A stretch of DNA of 64,000 bases from Hypomesus transpacificus (lineage: Eukaryota > Chordata > Actinopteri > Osmeriformes > Osmeridae): positions 186,001 to 250,000 of the forward strand of contig NW_025813700.1 in the NCBI RefSeq assembly GCF_021917145.1, in the 5' to 3' direction. The translations under genes and the position numbers were made by a program. Shown here piece after piece: positions 22,830 to 33,902 of the stretch. Positions within the stretch are counted from its first letter, which is position 1; every line of letters starts with the position of its first letter. The notes beneath the pieces are model-generated. The model was not told the origin of the DNA, searched no databases, and saw nothing but the letters and a program-made list of their open reading frames with translations.

Positions 22830-23840
22830 GTGAGCAGATATGCTATATGAGTAACCAAGTAGGCATGTGTGATTGTACTAGATAAACATTTGCCCAGGTA
22901 TGCACAGACAGACCTGTACACATCAATGCATCTCCAGCATTTGGAGGCCACACAAATGATGGATGATTAGATACATGCTTTTCACAAAAGAACAGATGGC
23001 ACCAACCCAATCTTTACAAGTTTCTACCTGTTTTCATTTTTCATTCTCTGAGGGGTTATTTTTAAGATTGTTTTGCTTATTATTTCATCATAATGTTCCT
23101 CTGTTTTGCTTCCTCACTTTACTGATGTTTTGCTTCTGTCACTAACCCAATAGGTGATCGGAACATGACCTATCAAACCTGATGGCCTGTGAGCTATCTC
23201 AGCCAAGTTACAGGCTGTGTTATGGGTCCAGACTTTCCCATTTTAGTCCAGGAAACAGTTTCTTGTCCAGTCAAACACTTCCAGTAGAAACAGCTAGTGC
23301 AACAGATAAGATTTGCTGATCTGTCACAGCGAAACCATAAGCCACAGCAGTAAACCTGTAGGGTGTTGTAACCGGGTTGGCAACGTGTTCTAAACCTTGC
23401 CCCTTCTGGGCCATTTCTACTGTACATTCTCATTCAGAGGGTTAACGTTCTACTAGGTATGCTGCTTGATCAGAATGTTGTCACAATCCAGGCACATGAA
23501 TGCTAGTCTTTTTTGCACTTTGAGCGCATCTCTGAGTCTGTCAACGAGTTTGGTTTGTTTTCTGGACTGAGATTGATTCAAGTCACTTGATCATGTCAAT
23601 AGCTGTTTTGAGTGTTTATTTTTTATTATTTCCTTTTTTCTTCGCGAAACTGCTAGAACCTAAACTTCCGGAGTGGAGAGACATTTGAGAGAAGGGACAT
23701 CCATCCAATGTGTGAAAATGGAAATAGGATTGGGCCTCAGACAGAACAGTCCCAATTCAAACTCCAAATTAGTTTCTAACCGAATCCACAATTCTTCTAC
23801 AGTGTGATGGGTACATTGTCCAAGTCTTTGTTGGGACATA
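22830..23840. other. intergenic, no feature seen
   Basis: Upstream of apoa1. No exon-like ORF and no repeat that I could place. Confidence 0.5.
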
Positions 23841-23847
23841 CAGTAAT

Positions 23848-24680
23848 GGGAGTCAGGTGGCTGAGCGGTTCGGGTATCAGCATGGACGGATTAAGAAACC
23901 ATGGGCCCCTGGGCCTGGAAGTTTCAAGGGCCCCCCCTCACCGCAAAAAAAAAAAAAGGAATAATTTTTTGTCAGGAATAATATTGATATTGTTGTTTAA
24001 AAACGCAAAAGTACTCGAGTAATCAACAAAATAAACAAAGTTTATATTACAAAAATATTTGATAGGTGTAACCATAGACTAGAGTGTACATTTGTAGCCC
24101 ACACAACCCTCTCTCTTTCTTGAAAAATTACCATCATAAGCTTAACATTATTATTTTTAATAAATAGTGTGTTGGGGGTGCTTAGACACAGCTCTAATGC
24201 TATTGTTTTGCACTTGCTTTTTGGATTTCTCCCTACAAAGTTGAAGGGCCCATATTGCATGGAGTACTCAGCCCCTCTAAAGTCCTATAGATAAACTGAG
24301 GGGATAAACACTCACTTGAAAGGTAACATGAAGGTTTCTTTCTTGTGACATCTTCAAAGTGAATGTTTAGGCTATTTGTTATTTTAATCAGTAGGACTTT
24401 TGGGGCCCTGTTAAAGACAATAATGACTTAAGCCTAGCATATACCGGCTACGGCGCATATCATCATATCAATACCCTAGCACATCAAGTTAATAACAGCG
24501 ACGATACGCCGAGGCTCTGGGTTATGGGCCCCCTGAGCTCATGGGCCCCTGGGCCTGGTAGGCCCGTTGGTTAATCCATCCCTGGGTATCAGGCTAGCAA
24601 TCTGAAGGTTGCCAATTCGATTCCCGGCCGGGGCACTGTAAGTCACTCTGGGAAGTGCGTCTGCTAAATGACTAAGTGTT
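23848..24680 (+). mobile_element. tRNA-derived SINE split by a later insertion
   Basis: The head (gggagtcaggtggctgagcg) lies at 23848-23880; the rest, with box B gccaattcgattcccgg, resumes at 24585 and runs to about 24680. The two parts together have the order seen in uninterrupted copies. Confidence 0.88.
23881..24584. mobile_element. non-autonomous hAT-type DNA transposon inside the SINE
   Basis: 704 bases flanked by an exact 8-bp target duplication GGTATCAG (23873-23880 and 24585-24592). Ends are inverted: CATGGACGGATTAA on the left, CAGGGATGGATTAA as reverse complement on the right (12 of 14 match). Eight-base duplications and a CAGGG-type terminus fit hAT. No transposase ORF, so it depended on another copy. 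Confidence 0.85.
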
Positions 24681-25280
24681 ATCACCTGGATAGTGAGATA
24701 AGTTCCAATCAGCTGCGTTAAAACTAATGTACTCAGCCACGTGTAGTAGCACGTGTGGCACCAGCATGTCCAGCACGCTGAGGAAAAAATTCCACGTCGT
24801 AGAACGTTGGACTGTACATGCCTATCAGCCAGAAGGAGACTTTGAGAGATGTACATTGAATCTATGAACCTCTCTCGACAGCAGAATACCTTATCTCAGT
24901 ATCATCGGTGTCAGTTTGTGCAGTGGTTCTAAGACAACAGTCTCTGTTCAACTCTTATCTCCATGGTCAGTAAACTCGGGGGTGCACAGCCTTACTTTCA
25001 CTGTGAGTGTGGAGCCTGTTGTCAAGCATATACGTTATGATCTTTGTCTCTAACTGACCTTTTTCATTCGACACGAGACCCCCGTCAGGTCCAAGTGTAC
25101 ATTAAAACCCTAAATGAATGAGTGTTGACGAATGACCAGATGCAAGCGCATTTGATGATTTGAAAAAACTTTTCAGAGATACTTTATTTTGAAACGTTAT
25201 AGGAACTAACATTCGGAGTCGAAACCTAGAGCTGTGGTTATAAAATATAGTTGAACTAGACTTGATTGACTTTCAAACAG

Positions 25281-26893
25281 GATCCGAGAGGCAGCTAAAT
25301 CTTTTTTTGCGTTTTGGACGTCCATATGGACGTCCATAGACTGACGGCGATGGCTGCTGATCTTTGCATGGATGGACGGACGGCGATGCTGTTCAGAGTG
25401 CCGTCCATAGAGGGAGCATATATTTTGGACGGCGTCATAGCCGTCCATATGGACGGCGATGCTGTTCAGAGTGCCGTCCATAGAGGGAGCATATATTTTG
25501 GACGGCGATGGATTGAATGTTTAGCAGGCTGTTGAGCTAACAGAACTGCCGAAGGCTACCATAGCATGTAGCTAGCTACATTAACTTTGGATGACTCAAT
25601 CTTTTGTCAAGTTAATTTGTATGAATTGCATGTTAGTGCAATATTTACGCCTTTATTCTGTTTTTTTTACATAATCAGCAGTATGATCTCATGACAATAT
25701 AGACTTGAAAAACAATATGTTATGGTTTGGGTTTGCCTATAGGCTACATATATTTTAATTATTTCGAGAATTGTTAATAAAGACTCATTTAAAATTTTAA
25801 AATTTGGAGTGTTAGGCCCATAGGCTATTACGTTTTGCATTTGTCTCCGCTCAAAGTGGTTCGTGCGCAACATTGGAGCTACTGACTGGTGGCTCCAAAT
25901 CCACCCATAAAACACTTTAAACTGACGGCTTCAAAGACCTAAAGGGCAATGTATTTCATAGGGTCATAACACAATGTTAAAATCTTAATTGAGTCTTTAT
26001 TAACAATTCTCGAAATATTTAAAATATATGTAGCCTATATCTAGGCAAACCCTATAACATATTGTTTTTCAAGTCTGTATTGTCATGAGATTATATTGTT
26101 GATTGGCCTACTTTTGTATGTTAAAAATAAAATAAAGGCGTAAATATATAGCCTTCACTTAAATGCAATTAATACAAAATAACGTGACAAAACTTATTGA
26201 GTCATCCACGGTTGCTGTAGCTACATTCATGGTAGCCTTTGACGGCTTTGGTTTGGCTCAACACATCGTATTGTGTTTTGCATTGGTCTCCGCTCCAAGC
26301 GAGTGTTTGTTGTTTTGCGTTTGTCTCCGTGCGCAAAGTTCGTGCGCAAGATTGGAGCTACTGACTGGTGGCTTCAAATCCACCCATTAAACACTTTAAA
26401 CTGACGGTTTAAAAGACCTAAATGGCAATGTATTTCATAGGGTCATAACACAATGTTAACATTTTAAATGAGTCTTTATTAACAATTCTCGAAATAATTA
26501 AAATAAATGTAGCCTATAGGCAAACCCAAACCATAACATATTGTTTTTCAAGTCTATATTGTCATGAGATCATACTGCTGATTATGTAAAAAAAAAACAG
26601 AATAAAGGCGTAAATATTGCACTAACATGCAATTCATACAAATTAACTTGACAAAAGATTGAGTCATCCAAAGTTAATGTAGCTAGCTACATGCTATGGT
26701 AGCCTTCGGCAGTTCTGTTAGCTCAACAGCCTGCTAAACATTCAATCCATCGCCGTCCAAAATATCTGCTCCCTCTATGGACGGCACTCTGAACAGCATC
26801 GCCGTCCGTCCATCCATGCAAAGATCAGAGTCTATGGACGTCCATATGGACGTCCAAAACGCAAAAAAAGATTTAGCTCCTACTGCAGGATCC
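25281..26893. mobile_element. 1.6-kb palindromic (foldback-like) DNA element
   Basis: The left arm (about 25281-25800) is found as reverse complement in the right arm (about 26460-26893), including agctaaatctttttttgcgt at the outer part of each arm and GGATCC near the ends. A third, partial copy of the right-arm sequence lies in the middle (about 25880-26160) in the same direction as the right arm. The left arm alone has a tandem duplication of about 65 bases (25388-25508) with ggacggcgatgctgttcaga. No transposase ORF. Exact ends and target duplication are not settled. Confidence 0.8.
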
Positions 26894-27770
26894 ACTACGT
26901 ATAACCTTGGTTTGTTGGAAAGTGAAGTGGTTGTCACTTGACCTTTCCATTACAATCGAGACATGAGTTTCCATATGAAACAAAGTAACAGTCATGTCTG
27001 GCCAGGTCTGGGACTGAAAAACAGCCAGGGACTTTGAAACACAGACCGGTCCATGACCCTGTATTATTATGATATATATATATATATTATTTTTTTGCAT
27101 TGTGCTGTGGCCTTTTGACCAGCCGTTTGGGAAATCTACCGACTGCCAGGGCGACCCTGTTCATGACGTAAGCCAGTAGGGTGTGTCTCAGAGGGCTGTG
27201 ACCCTCTCTGTATTCACAACGTGTCAGTCCTTGCTCAAGCCTGTTTTAAACTGTAAACCCGAGTCTCAGTACTATTGCTTACTTGTGTTGCTTGGCAGTA
27301 TTCGGAAGCCGATTCAGCAAAACCGGGGGAACAAAATTGACGTCAGCATTGGTCACACAAGCTTTCAGTGTGTCGACAAAGGTTTCCTTTAATTTGCAAA
27401 CACCTACCGTTGCACTGTGGAACCCATGTCCAGGACAGGAAATTGGAGATCCAGGTATTAAAAACCAAGTCTAATTCAATCAGATATCACTCACAATGTT
27501 TAAAAACGGATTAACTTGTCATACACTACAATAACACTAGAATGCAGCTTCAATTAAATGGGTGAAGTTTACCAAGTTCATTTTGTAATTGTATCAATGT
27601 TAAAATATATATATCTATTGTGTGATCGATACTCAAATTAAAGTGCAACTTGCTTGCTGTGGCTCCCTCTAGAGGCAAAGGCCTCACACATACATCTATA
27701 CCACACGACTCACAACTCAAACTTCACGTTCACATAAGGAAGTCCCTCCCACAACATATTTACATCCATG
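26894..27770. other. intergenic, no gene seen
   Basis: AT-rich with an (AT)n stretch at about 27073-27087. No supported feature. Confidence 0.5.
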
Positions 27771-28824
27771 GTCCTTTATTGGAATGCTTTATCTTGTTTA
27801 GCATGTGACAATAAGCCAGTGATGGTGCATTTTGCACAGGGTACAGATGCTTACTTACAAATGCCATTCGCAACACAAGGTCACCTATTCAAGCTTCACA
27901 TATATGTATTATATACAAATGAGTCACTTTGAACCACTCGCACGAAACGATTCACATACTCCGCAAGTGACACTAACACACACACACACACGCAAGCACA
28001 CTTCTTACCTGTATAAAGGCTAGCTCTCTCGCACAAACACACTGTAACAGACATGTACATCGATATAGAGCAAGTTAGCATACATGTACAGCGTAAGACG
28101 GTAGTAACATGAGAACATCTGATGCTCCAGGGAGAGGACCTCGGTAACCACTTTCCAAAAGAACCGCACCGGGAATATACACAACAAGAACAGGCTCAAG
28201 GCCACAAACACATGACATTCTCCAGGTGAGCTGTGATTGGCTTTTTTTAGCGTGCGGTGGATCTCACGTCGACCTGCGTCAGTAGCTTTTAGCGTAGGGC
28301 TTTCCGTTTTTAGAGTCCAGCGACAATGTCATGTGTTAGAAGGCAGGTGCTAGTGAATTAGAGAAGGGGGGGGGGAGAACATGACACAAAACACCGAAAA
28401 CAAGAAACATCGATGAATCTACGGGCTGGGGACGAGCCCAGGGGGATCGTATGTGGGGGAGGAGAGGGAGAGAGAGAGAGAGAGATGGTACTTGAGTTGC
28501 TGTTTACGGTTTAAGGAGGGAACAGAGAGCCAGTGGTTTGCATTGTGTCTGACAAAAAGTATGCTGGAGGATGATTGGTCTGATCAATGTCGGGGGGGTT
28601 TTGTGGAGTCGGCAAGGCACAGAGAGTTAGAAGTTATGTATGGACTTTCATTTAGGGCCTTAGACAAACTTTTTGTTTTTCCATGTGCTCCTAAGCTGTC
28701 GCTGTTGATACACACTGCACAGGTGCAGTGAGGCGAGTTCACTCACGACAAAGTCTATTTCAGAGTCCTGCCGCAAACTCCCATGTTTGTGTTCAATTGT
28801 GGTCTGCGTATTGCTCTACTACAG

Positions 28825-29028
28825 CAGTGGTTCTCAACCCTGCTCCTCAAGTACCCCCCTGTCCTGCATGTTTTAGATGTTTCCCTACTACAACACACCT
28901 GATTCAAATGAATGGGTCGTTATGTAGTTATGCAGAATCCTGTTAACGACCATTCATTTGAATCAGCTGTGTTGGAACAGGGATATCAGGACAGGGGGGT
29001 ACTTGAGGACCAGGGTTGAGAACCACTG
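28825..29028. mobile_element. palindromic hAT-like MITE, copy 1
   Basis: Starts CAGTGGTTCTCAACCCTG and ends with its reverse complement; the whole 204 bases folds on itself (tgattcaaatgaatgggtcg against its complement). Flanks tactacag and ctctacag match at 6 of 8 bases, as an 8-bp target duplication would after some decay. Confidence 0.88.
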
Positions 29029-29371
29029 CTCTACAGACAAGGTTCGAGAGAGTGCTTCGGAACCCTCCCCCCCCCCCCCCCCCCCCCAGCTTCACCTCTT
29101 CTCCATAAACTCACCGAGGCTCTCGTTTGCCCCCGCGTGCTCATGCTGCTGCTAGCTATAGTGTGTACTGTGAGCGTGTTGAGTGCCGTCTCCCCTCTCT
29201 CTGTCACCTCGCCACGCCCTCCAGCCTCCCAGCACACATGGAGGTGGTCCCACATACTCCTCCTGCAGGCCTTCGCACTCCAGGGAGCTCTCTCTCCTGT
29301 GCTCCACCTTCTTTGAGGGAGGGACATATCCAACAGCCAGAGACATGCCTCACACGTCCCACCTGATCATA

Positions 29372-29586
29372 CAGTGGTTCTCAACCCTGCTCCTCAAGTA
29401 CCCCCTGTCCTGCACGTTTGAGATATTTCCCTGCTCCAACACACCTGATTCAAATGAATGGGTCGTTAACAGGCTTCTGCATAACTACATAACGAGCCAT
29501 TCATTTGAATCAGGTGTGTTGGAGCGGGGAAACATGTAAAACGTGCAGGACAGGGGGTACTTGAAGACCAGGGTTGAGAACCACTG
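29372..29586. mobile_element. palindromic hAT-like MITE, copy 2
   Basis: Same family as 28825-29028, 215 bases, same CAGTGGTTCTC ends. Flanks TGATCATA and TGATAATA match at 7 of 8 bases. Confidence 0.9.
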
Positions 29587-29700
29587 TGATAATACCCCCC
29601 AACACACACCCATCACCTCTCCCAGAAGGATGCGTGATGCCTGCCTCTGGCTGAGGTGCCCGCCCCCATCCCTCCATCCCTCCATCCCATCCCCACCCTC

Positions 29701-31420
29701 TCAGACCAGCGAGGCCTTCCTCTCGTCGGGCTTCTCCTCCAGGATCTGGAGCAGCAGCTCGCTCAGGGGCTTGGCCACGGTGCGGTACCCCGCCGCCGTC
29801 AGGTGCAGGAAGTCAAACATGTCCTGGGGGGTGATGGAGCCGTCGGTGTGCACGAAGCCGGCGCCCACGTCCAGGAACTGGGCCTGGCCCAGCCGCGGGA
29901 GCCAGGAGCGCAGGAAGCCGTTGACCGCCGCGTTCTTCTCCCGCAGGGGGTTGGGCCTCTCGCCGCGAGGCAGCAGGCCCTGGAGGGGTTGGGACACACA
30001 ACGTGAGGTGGGGTGATTTTTTAAAAATAAAATAGAAAACAACGACAACGACGAATGTATTTCTCCAAACGCCTGCCGTTATCCGACGCCGTTCCCCCCC
30101 CCCGCGCGCACTCACCAGCACGACGACCTTGGCCTTGGGAAGGCGGGAGGTGAGCAGCTGTGCGATGGCGAGGATCCCCCCGGCAACTTGCTCTGCTGTG
30201 TGTTTGTGATTGTTGGTTCCTACCCACACCACCGCGACCTATGGGGAAGCAGTTGAGAGAGAAGCGGTTTCGGGTTACATCCAATCAGGGCCAACCTCCA
30301 CGCCCCCCGCCCCCATACCTTCACATCACCATGTTTTCCGGATCTACTCAGCACGCCAACAAAACAACCATGGGCCTTGGTACACTGTGCATTTTGCATA
30401 ATCACAGCACTAACTAATAAAGACCATTCCTTGGAACTAACCACCGATATAGCGTTAAAACCGTGCACTTGTGGACCTTGATTATCCGCAGTACTTACCA
30501 TTTGGACATCCCTTAGGATAAAAAAGTTTGCTAAAGGAATGAGGGCAACTTTGTTCAACAGATCTCCTAACCTGGAATCAGGTGGCTTAGAGGCTAGGAA
30601 ATCGGGCTAGTAATCAGAAGGTTGCCGGTTCGATTCCCGGCTGTGCAAAATGACGTTGGGTCCTTGGGCAAGGCACCCGACTTGCCTCGGGGAATGTCCC
30701 TGTACTTACTGTAAGTCGCTCTGGATAAGAGCGTCTGCTAAATGACTAAATGTAACCGAGTCTGACATGGTGTTGTGTCTCTGGGGGGTCCCACCTTGGG
30801 TCTGATGTTATCCAGTTCGCCGTTCTGCAGCCTCCACAGCACATTACAGGTGGTGTCCCCTCCAATGCCGAAGTTGAGCGCGTGCAAAGGAGAAAAGATC
30901 TCTCGCCAGATCTGCGGACACAGCCGCGTATCGTCAAGAGAACAACGGAACACGAGCACCACGATTGTAATAAGGGGTGTTATTCGTGTGACATACAGGG
31001 GCCTAAGGGCTAAGTTGCTAACAGGCCTCGAATGAACATTGGCCATACTAGTCAATGCCTTGGTTATACAGCCATGTATCATGCCAGCCGTGTTATTGAC
31101 ATGTATTCAAACGGACACCCTGTGAACAGTTCTCACCTCGTACTGTTGCATAAGCTGCACCATGGAGTCTCCCACAAACAGCACCTCCGGCTCAGCATCC
31201 TTGCACTCTTGAACAAACCTCATGTGCTGCAGATGGAACAGAGCATGGGCACACTCAACAACAGCAGCCCAAGTTGGACGATGCACTACTGTACTAAATC
31301 AATGCAGGGAGAATGTCTGTCTGATAAATGACTGCTAACCTGGGATATCCAGCGCCCGTCGCCTTGCGCATCCTCCACCTGCTCGGCCACCGCTGCGGGG
31401 TTCATCTCGTCGCCACTCAT
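29701..31420 (-). CDS. pafah1b2: platelet-activating factor acetylhydrolase IB, catalytic subunit alpha2
   Basis: Five coding exons on the minus strand: 31420-31340, 31226-31137, 30911-30795, 30238-30116 and 29979-29701, all phase 0, giving 229 residues, the same length as human PAFAH1B2. Seen: SGNH/GDSL hydrolase blocks FVGDSMVQL (Ser48), NFGIGGDTT, WVGTNNH and DFLHLT (Asp193 and His196), matching the known catalytic triad positions of the alpha subunits. Known: it removes the acetyl group of platelet-activating factor and forms dimers that bind LIS1 (PAFAH1B1) in the cytosol, linking it to dynein. The N-terminal NPAAVAEQVEDAQGDGRWIS resembles alpha2 rather than alpha1 (PAFAH1B3). A 5' noncoding exon probably ends with the donor at about 32036. 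The neighbour apoa1 is also its neighbour on human 11q23. Confidence 0.95.
30578..30756 (+). mobile_element. tRNA-derived SINE, full copy
   Basis: Lies in the pafah1b2 intron between the exons at 30238 and 30795. Box A region tggcttagaggc, box B ggttcgattcccgg, tail gcgtctgctaaatgact. Confidence 0.9.
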
Positions 31421-31426
31421 CTCGTT

Positions 31427-33000
31427 CCTGCCAGACAACAGTCACGGGTCACACAAACGCTGTTTCATAATATTTCCATTGTGCCAACAGTCGGGGTGTT
31501 GCAGGTAAAGGATATAGTATAGGGTACTGCTAGCTTGCTTGATACAGGCCTCCGGTAGGCAAAGAGAGAACAGGAGAAGGGTGGGTTTTCTAACTACCAC
31601 AAAGACCGACCCATTGATTTACACATCAGACAATGACACTGTAGGAAATGGCTGGGCGGCTTTTTTTGGCAGCCAACGTATGCAATGTACGTAGTTAATT
31701 CAAATGTCAAATGTAGACTGGAAAGTCCTAATAGGCCTTGAACTTGCTGGTGTTAGTTGATTCAAATGTCAAATGTAGACTGGAAAGTCCTAATAGGCCT
31801 TGAACTTGCTGGTGTTAGTTGATTGCCGACAAATTGCGCTTATAGTTTCTAGGCCTGCTCGAAGCACCCTAAACAGTGCACAGCCCATCGCAGTGCTGTA
31901 GTCAGTCAGTACCAACGCACACACAACCAGGGTACGCCCGTGAGCTTGCTAGCTAGTGCTAGCTAGCAGTACAGTAGTTTATTAGCTAGCTGAACTAGAT
32001 AGTCTTTGAGAATACCGACAACGTTATACCCATACCTGGTAGCTTCAGATGATCCAATGCGTGTCTAGTAATTTGCCCAGTTAGCTAGGAGCCTCCCCGG
32101 AGGCACAGAAACTGCCTGCAAGTGCAAGCCTCCGATGTGGCCGTGCGTCCAAGGATGCCTGCTCCCGCGCTACAGTATTACTGTAGGATCTTACAAGCGA
32201 GCGAGCTAGCTTCCCATACAAACTAGCCAGTGATAAAACCCAGACGTAAACAAACTTCCTCGCCTTGCTTTACGCAATAAATAATATCACAAGGTCTTAT
32301 CTATTCTTTTAGCACTTGGTACACAAAAAGGGTTCTTATCCAGTCTCCCGCATCCAGCATCTAACCCGTCTCTCTTTTCGTTCCTCTTCGCTTTCCCTTT
32401 CTTCAGTCCTCCCTCAGTTCGCTTTCGTCCGTCCGGCCAGTGTGAAATTGACATCAAAAACGGAACAACATAATTGTTGTTTTTTCTCAAGAATTTCAAA
32501 ATAAAAGTAGCTACATTAACTGCTCCCTTAACATACGTGAATTTCAGAAGATGAGACAAATCAAAATATGTAGCCTACTGTAACTAATAATATTAGTGCG
32601 TTTTTCATTTATCCTCGATACTTAAAGGTCCAGAACCACCAAGCCCAATCAATGTCAATGGATCTTTTAGTAAACGTCTCATGCCTTTAAACTGACATTT
32701 TCACATTCTGGCACATTGGTAAACGACTAGTTACGAATAAGGAGTCATACAGCTGAATAGATGTTCTGCACAATTATAGTATTTTTATTAAGAATTTATA
32801 ATATTCAGTCAAATAAACATAATTCATACGACGTATTGATGCAACACAGGCAACATAACTGTGGACAGAAAAATAACAATGGAGATGCACTAAACATTCA
32901 ATATAAAGTCTGTATACATGAGGATATTCATTAAAAGAGTTGAGGCCATTGATTAAAACTTCTTCAAGGAAAGTGAGACGAATGTAACTCAGTGTGTTTG
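31427..33000. other. pafah1b2 5' region, then intergenic
   Basis: Holds a 62-base tandem duplication (31698-31821) with tgtagactggaaagtcctaa in each copy, the likely noncoding first exon of pafah1b2 near 32036-32150, and from 32300 AT-rich sequence without a supported gene. 32750-33000 may be the 3' UTR of the next minus-strand gene. Confidence 0.5.
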
Positions 33001-33017
33001 GCAGGATTGTCTGTCAT

Positions 33018-33902
33018 TTAACATTCTCTACCTTTGCCATCCGTTAACTTTGCACATTCTTGTTTTGGGTTCTTCTTAGTCCTGCCTCTGTACTTTTGAC
33101 CCATGTAGTCTAGGAGGACACGTGGCCAGACATGAATAGGCTCTGCGTCGTTTTCCATTATAAGTTCTGAATCCGTTTCTGCTAAACTTCGGATATCTCT
33201 AGATCCAAATAGTAAATTCTCTCCTGATCCTTCAACATCTACAGGCTGATATAAGGGTATGGAGTCTTCCTGTACGTCAAAAGCGTTATGTGACAACATC
33301 TGAAATATAAAGAGTAAGATGTTTTCAATTAGTTATGGAAATACTGGATTTAAAATTTTTTCTAAGCAATGGCAAACTTGTCCAATCCATTTCTGTCAAA
33401 ATTCTCAATGTGCTACATAATAATGGAGGTCAGTTAACACAAAAACCAAGGTCAGCTGCATATCTTTAAGGATAATGCAAAAAATGTATTCAGAAGACCA
33501 ACATATCTCTCGGTTTGCACAATCTATTAATATATTTATATTTATAATATAAATTTATATCCTGTATCAACTGTAAATCCTCTATCATTATCTTGGTCAA
33601 AGTCACTATTCTACACAATGAAACTCAAGGGAATACAAAAATATATTTTTCATTAAAAAAAACAATGAACACATTGAAATATCTACAACGTAGATATTTA
33701 GCTAAATATTTTTTTATATATATTGTTGATAAATCCAAATAAATATCTGTAAGGTTAAATATACGCCATCACATACCTCATAATCCAGTTCTTGTGGGTA
33801 CTCTTTGGAATCCAGCAAAATAGCGGTTGAGACGAGCAAAAGAAGCAAAAATGATGAGGGTGATACAAATGAATAAGGAGATGGGGTCAAGTGAGGTGTC
33901 AT
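33018..33902 (-). CDS. small secreted protein, possible peptide precursor, family unknown
   Basis: Two exons on the minus strand, 33902-33777 (ends GAG then GTATGT) and 33299-33018 (acceptor atatttcag), both phase 0, giving 135 residues. Seen: a hydrophobic signal-like segment SSFLLLLLVSTAILL near residues 16-30, then an acidic Ser-rich stretch (about residues 43-95), then a basic C-terminal part with HVWPRVLLDYMGQKYRGRTK followed by KNPKQEC and a final Cys; only two Cys in all. A G-R pair after QKYR and a nearby K-K look like processing or amidation signals. I do not recognise the family, and a hormone role is inference from layout only. The ATG at 33902 is the first in-frame start and sits at a sensible distance before the signal segment. 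Confidence 0.55.

Larger units (their letters stand above)
27775..29700 (-). other. pafah1b2: probable pafah1b2 3' UTR
   Basis: From the pafah1b2 stop down to TTTATT at about 27775 (AATAAA on the minus strand) no other exon is seen. It contains a short CA repeat (27978-27991), two palindromic MITEs and a poly-C run at 29068-29088. The UTR end is inferred. Confidence 0.5.

Noticed and set aside
25314-25535. Met-Asp-Val-His repeat frame in the palindromic element
   Set aside because: Caused by ggacgtccat-type repeats within the inverted arm; no transposase or host protein similarity.
33018-33902. Identification of the secreted protein as a cholecystokinin-like precursor because of DYMG
   Set aside because: Only four residues agree; the W-M-D-F core and the rest of the precursor do not match.
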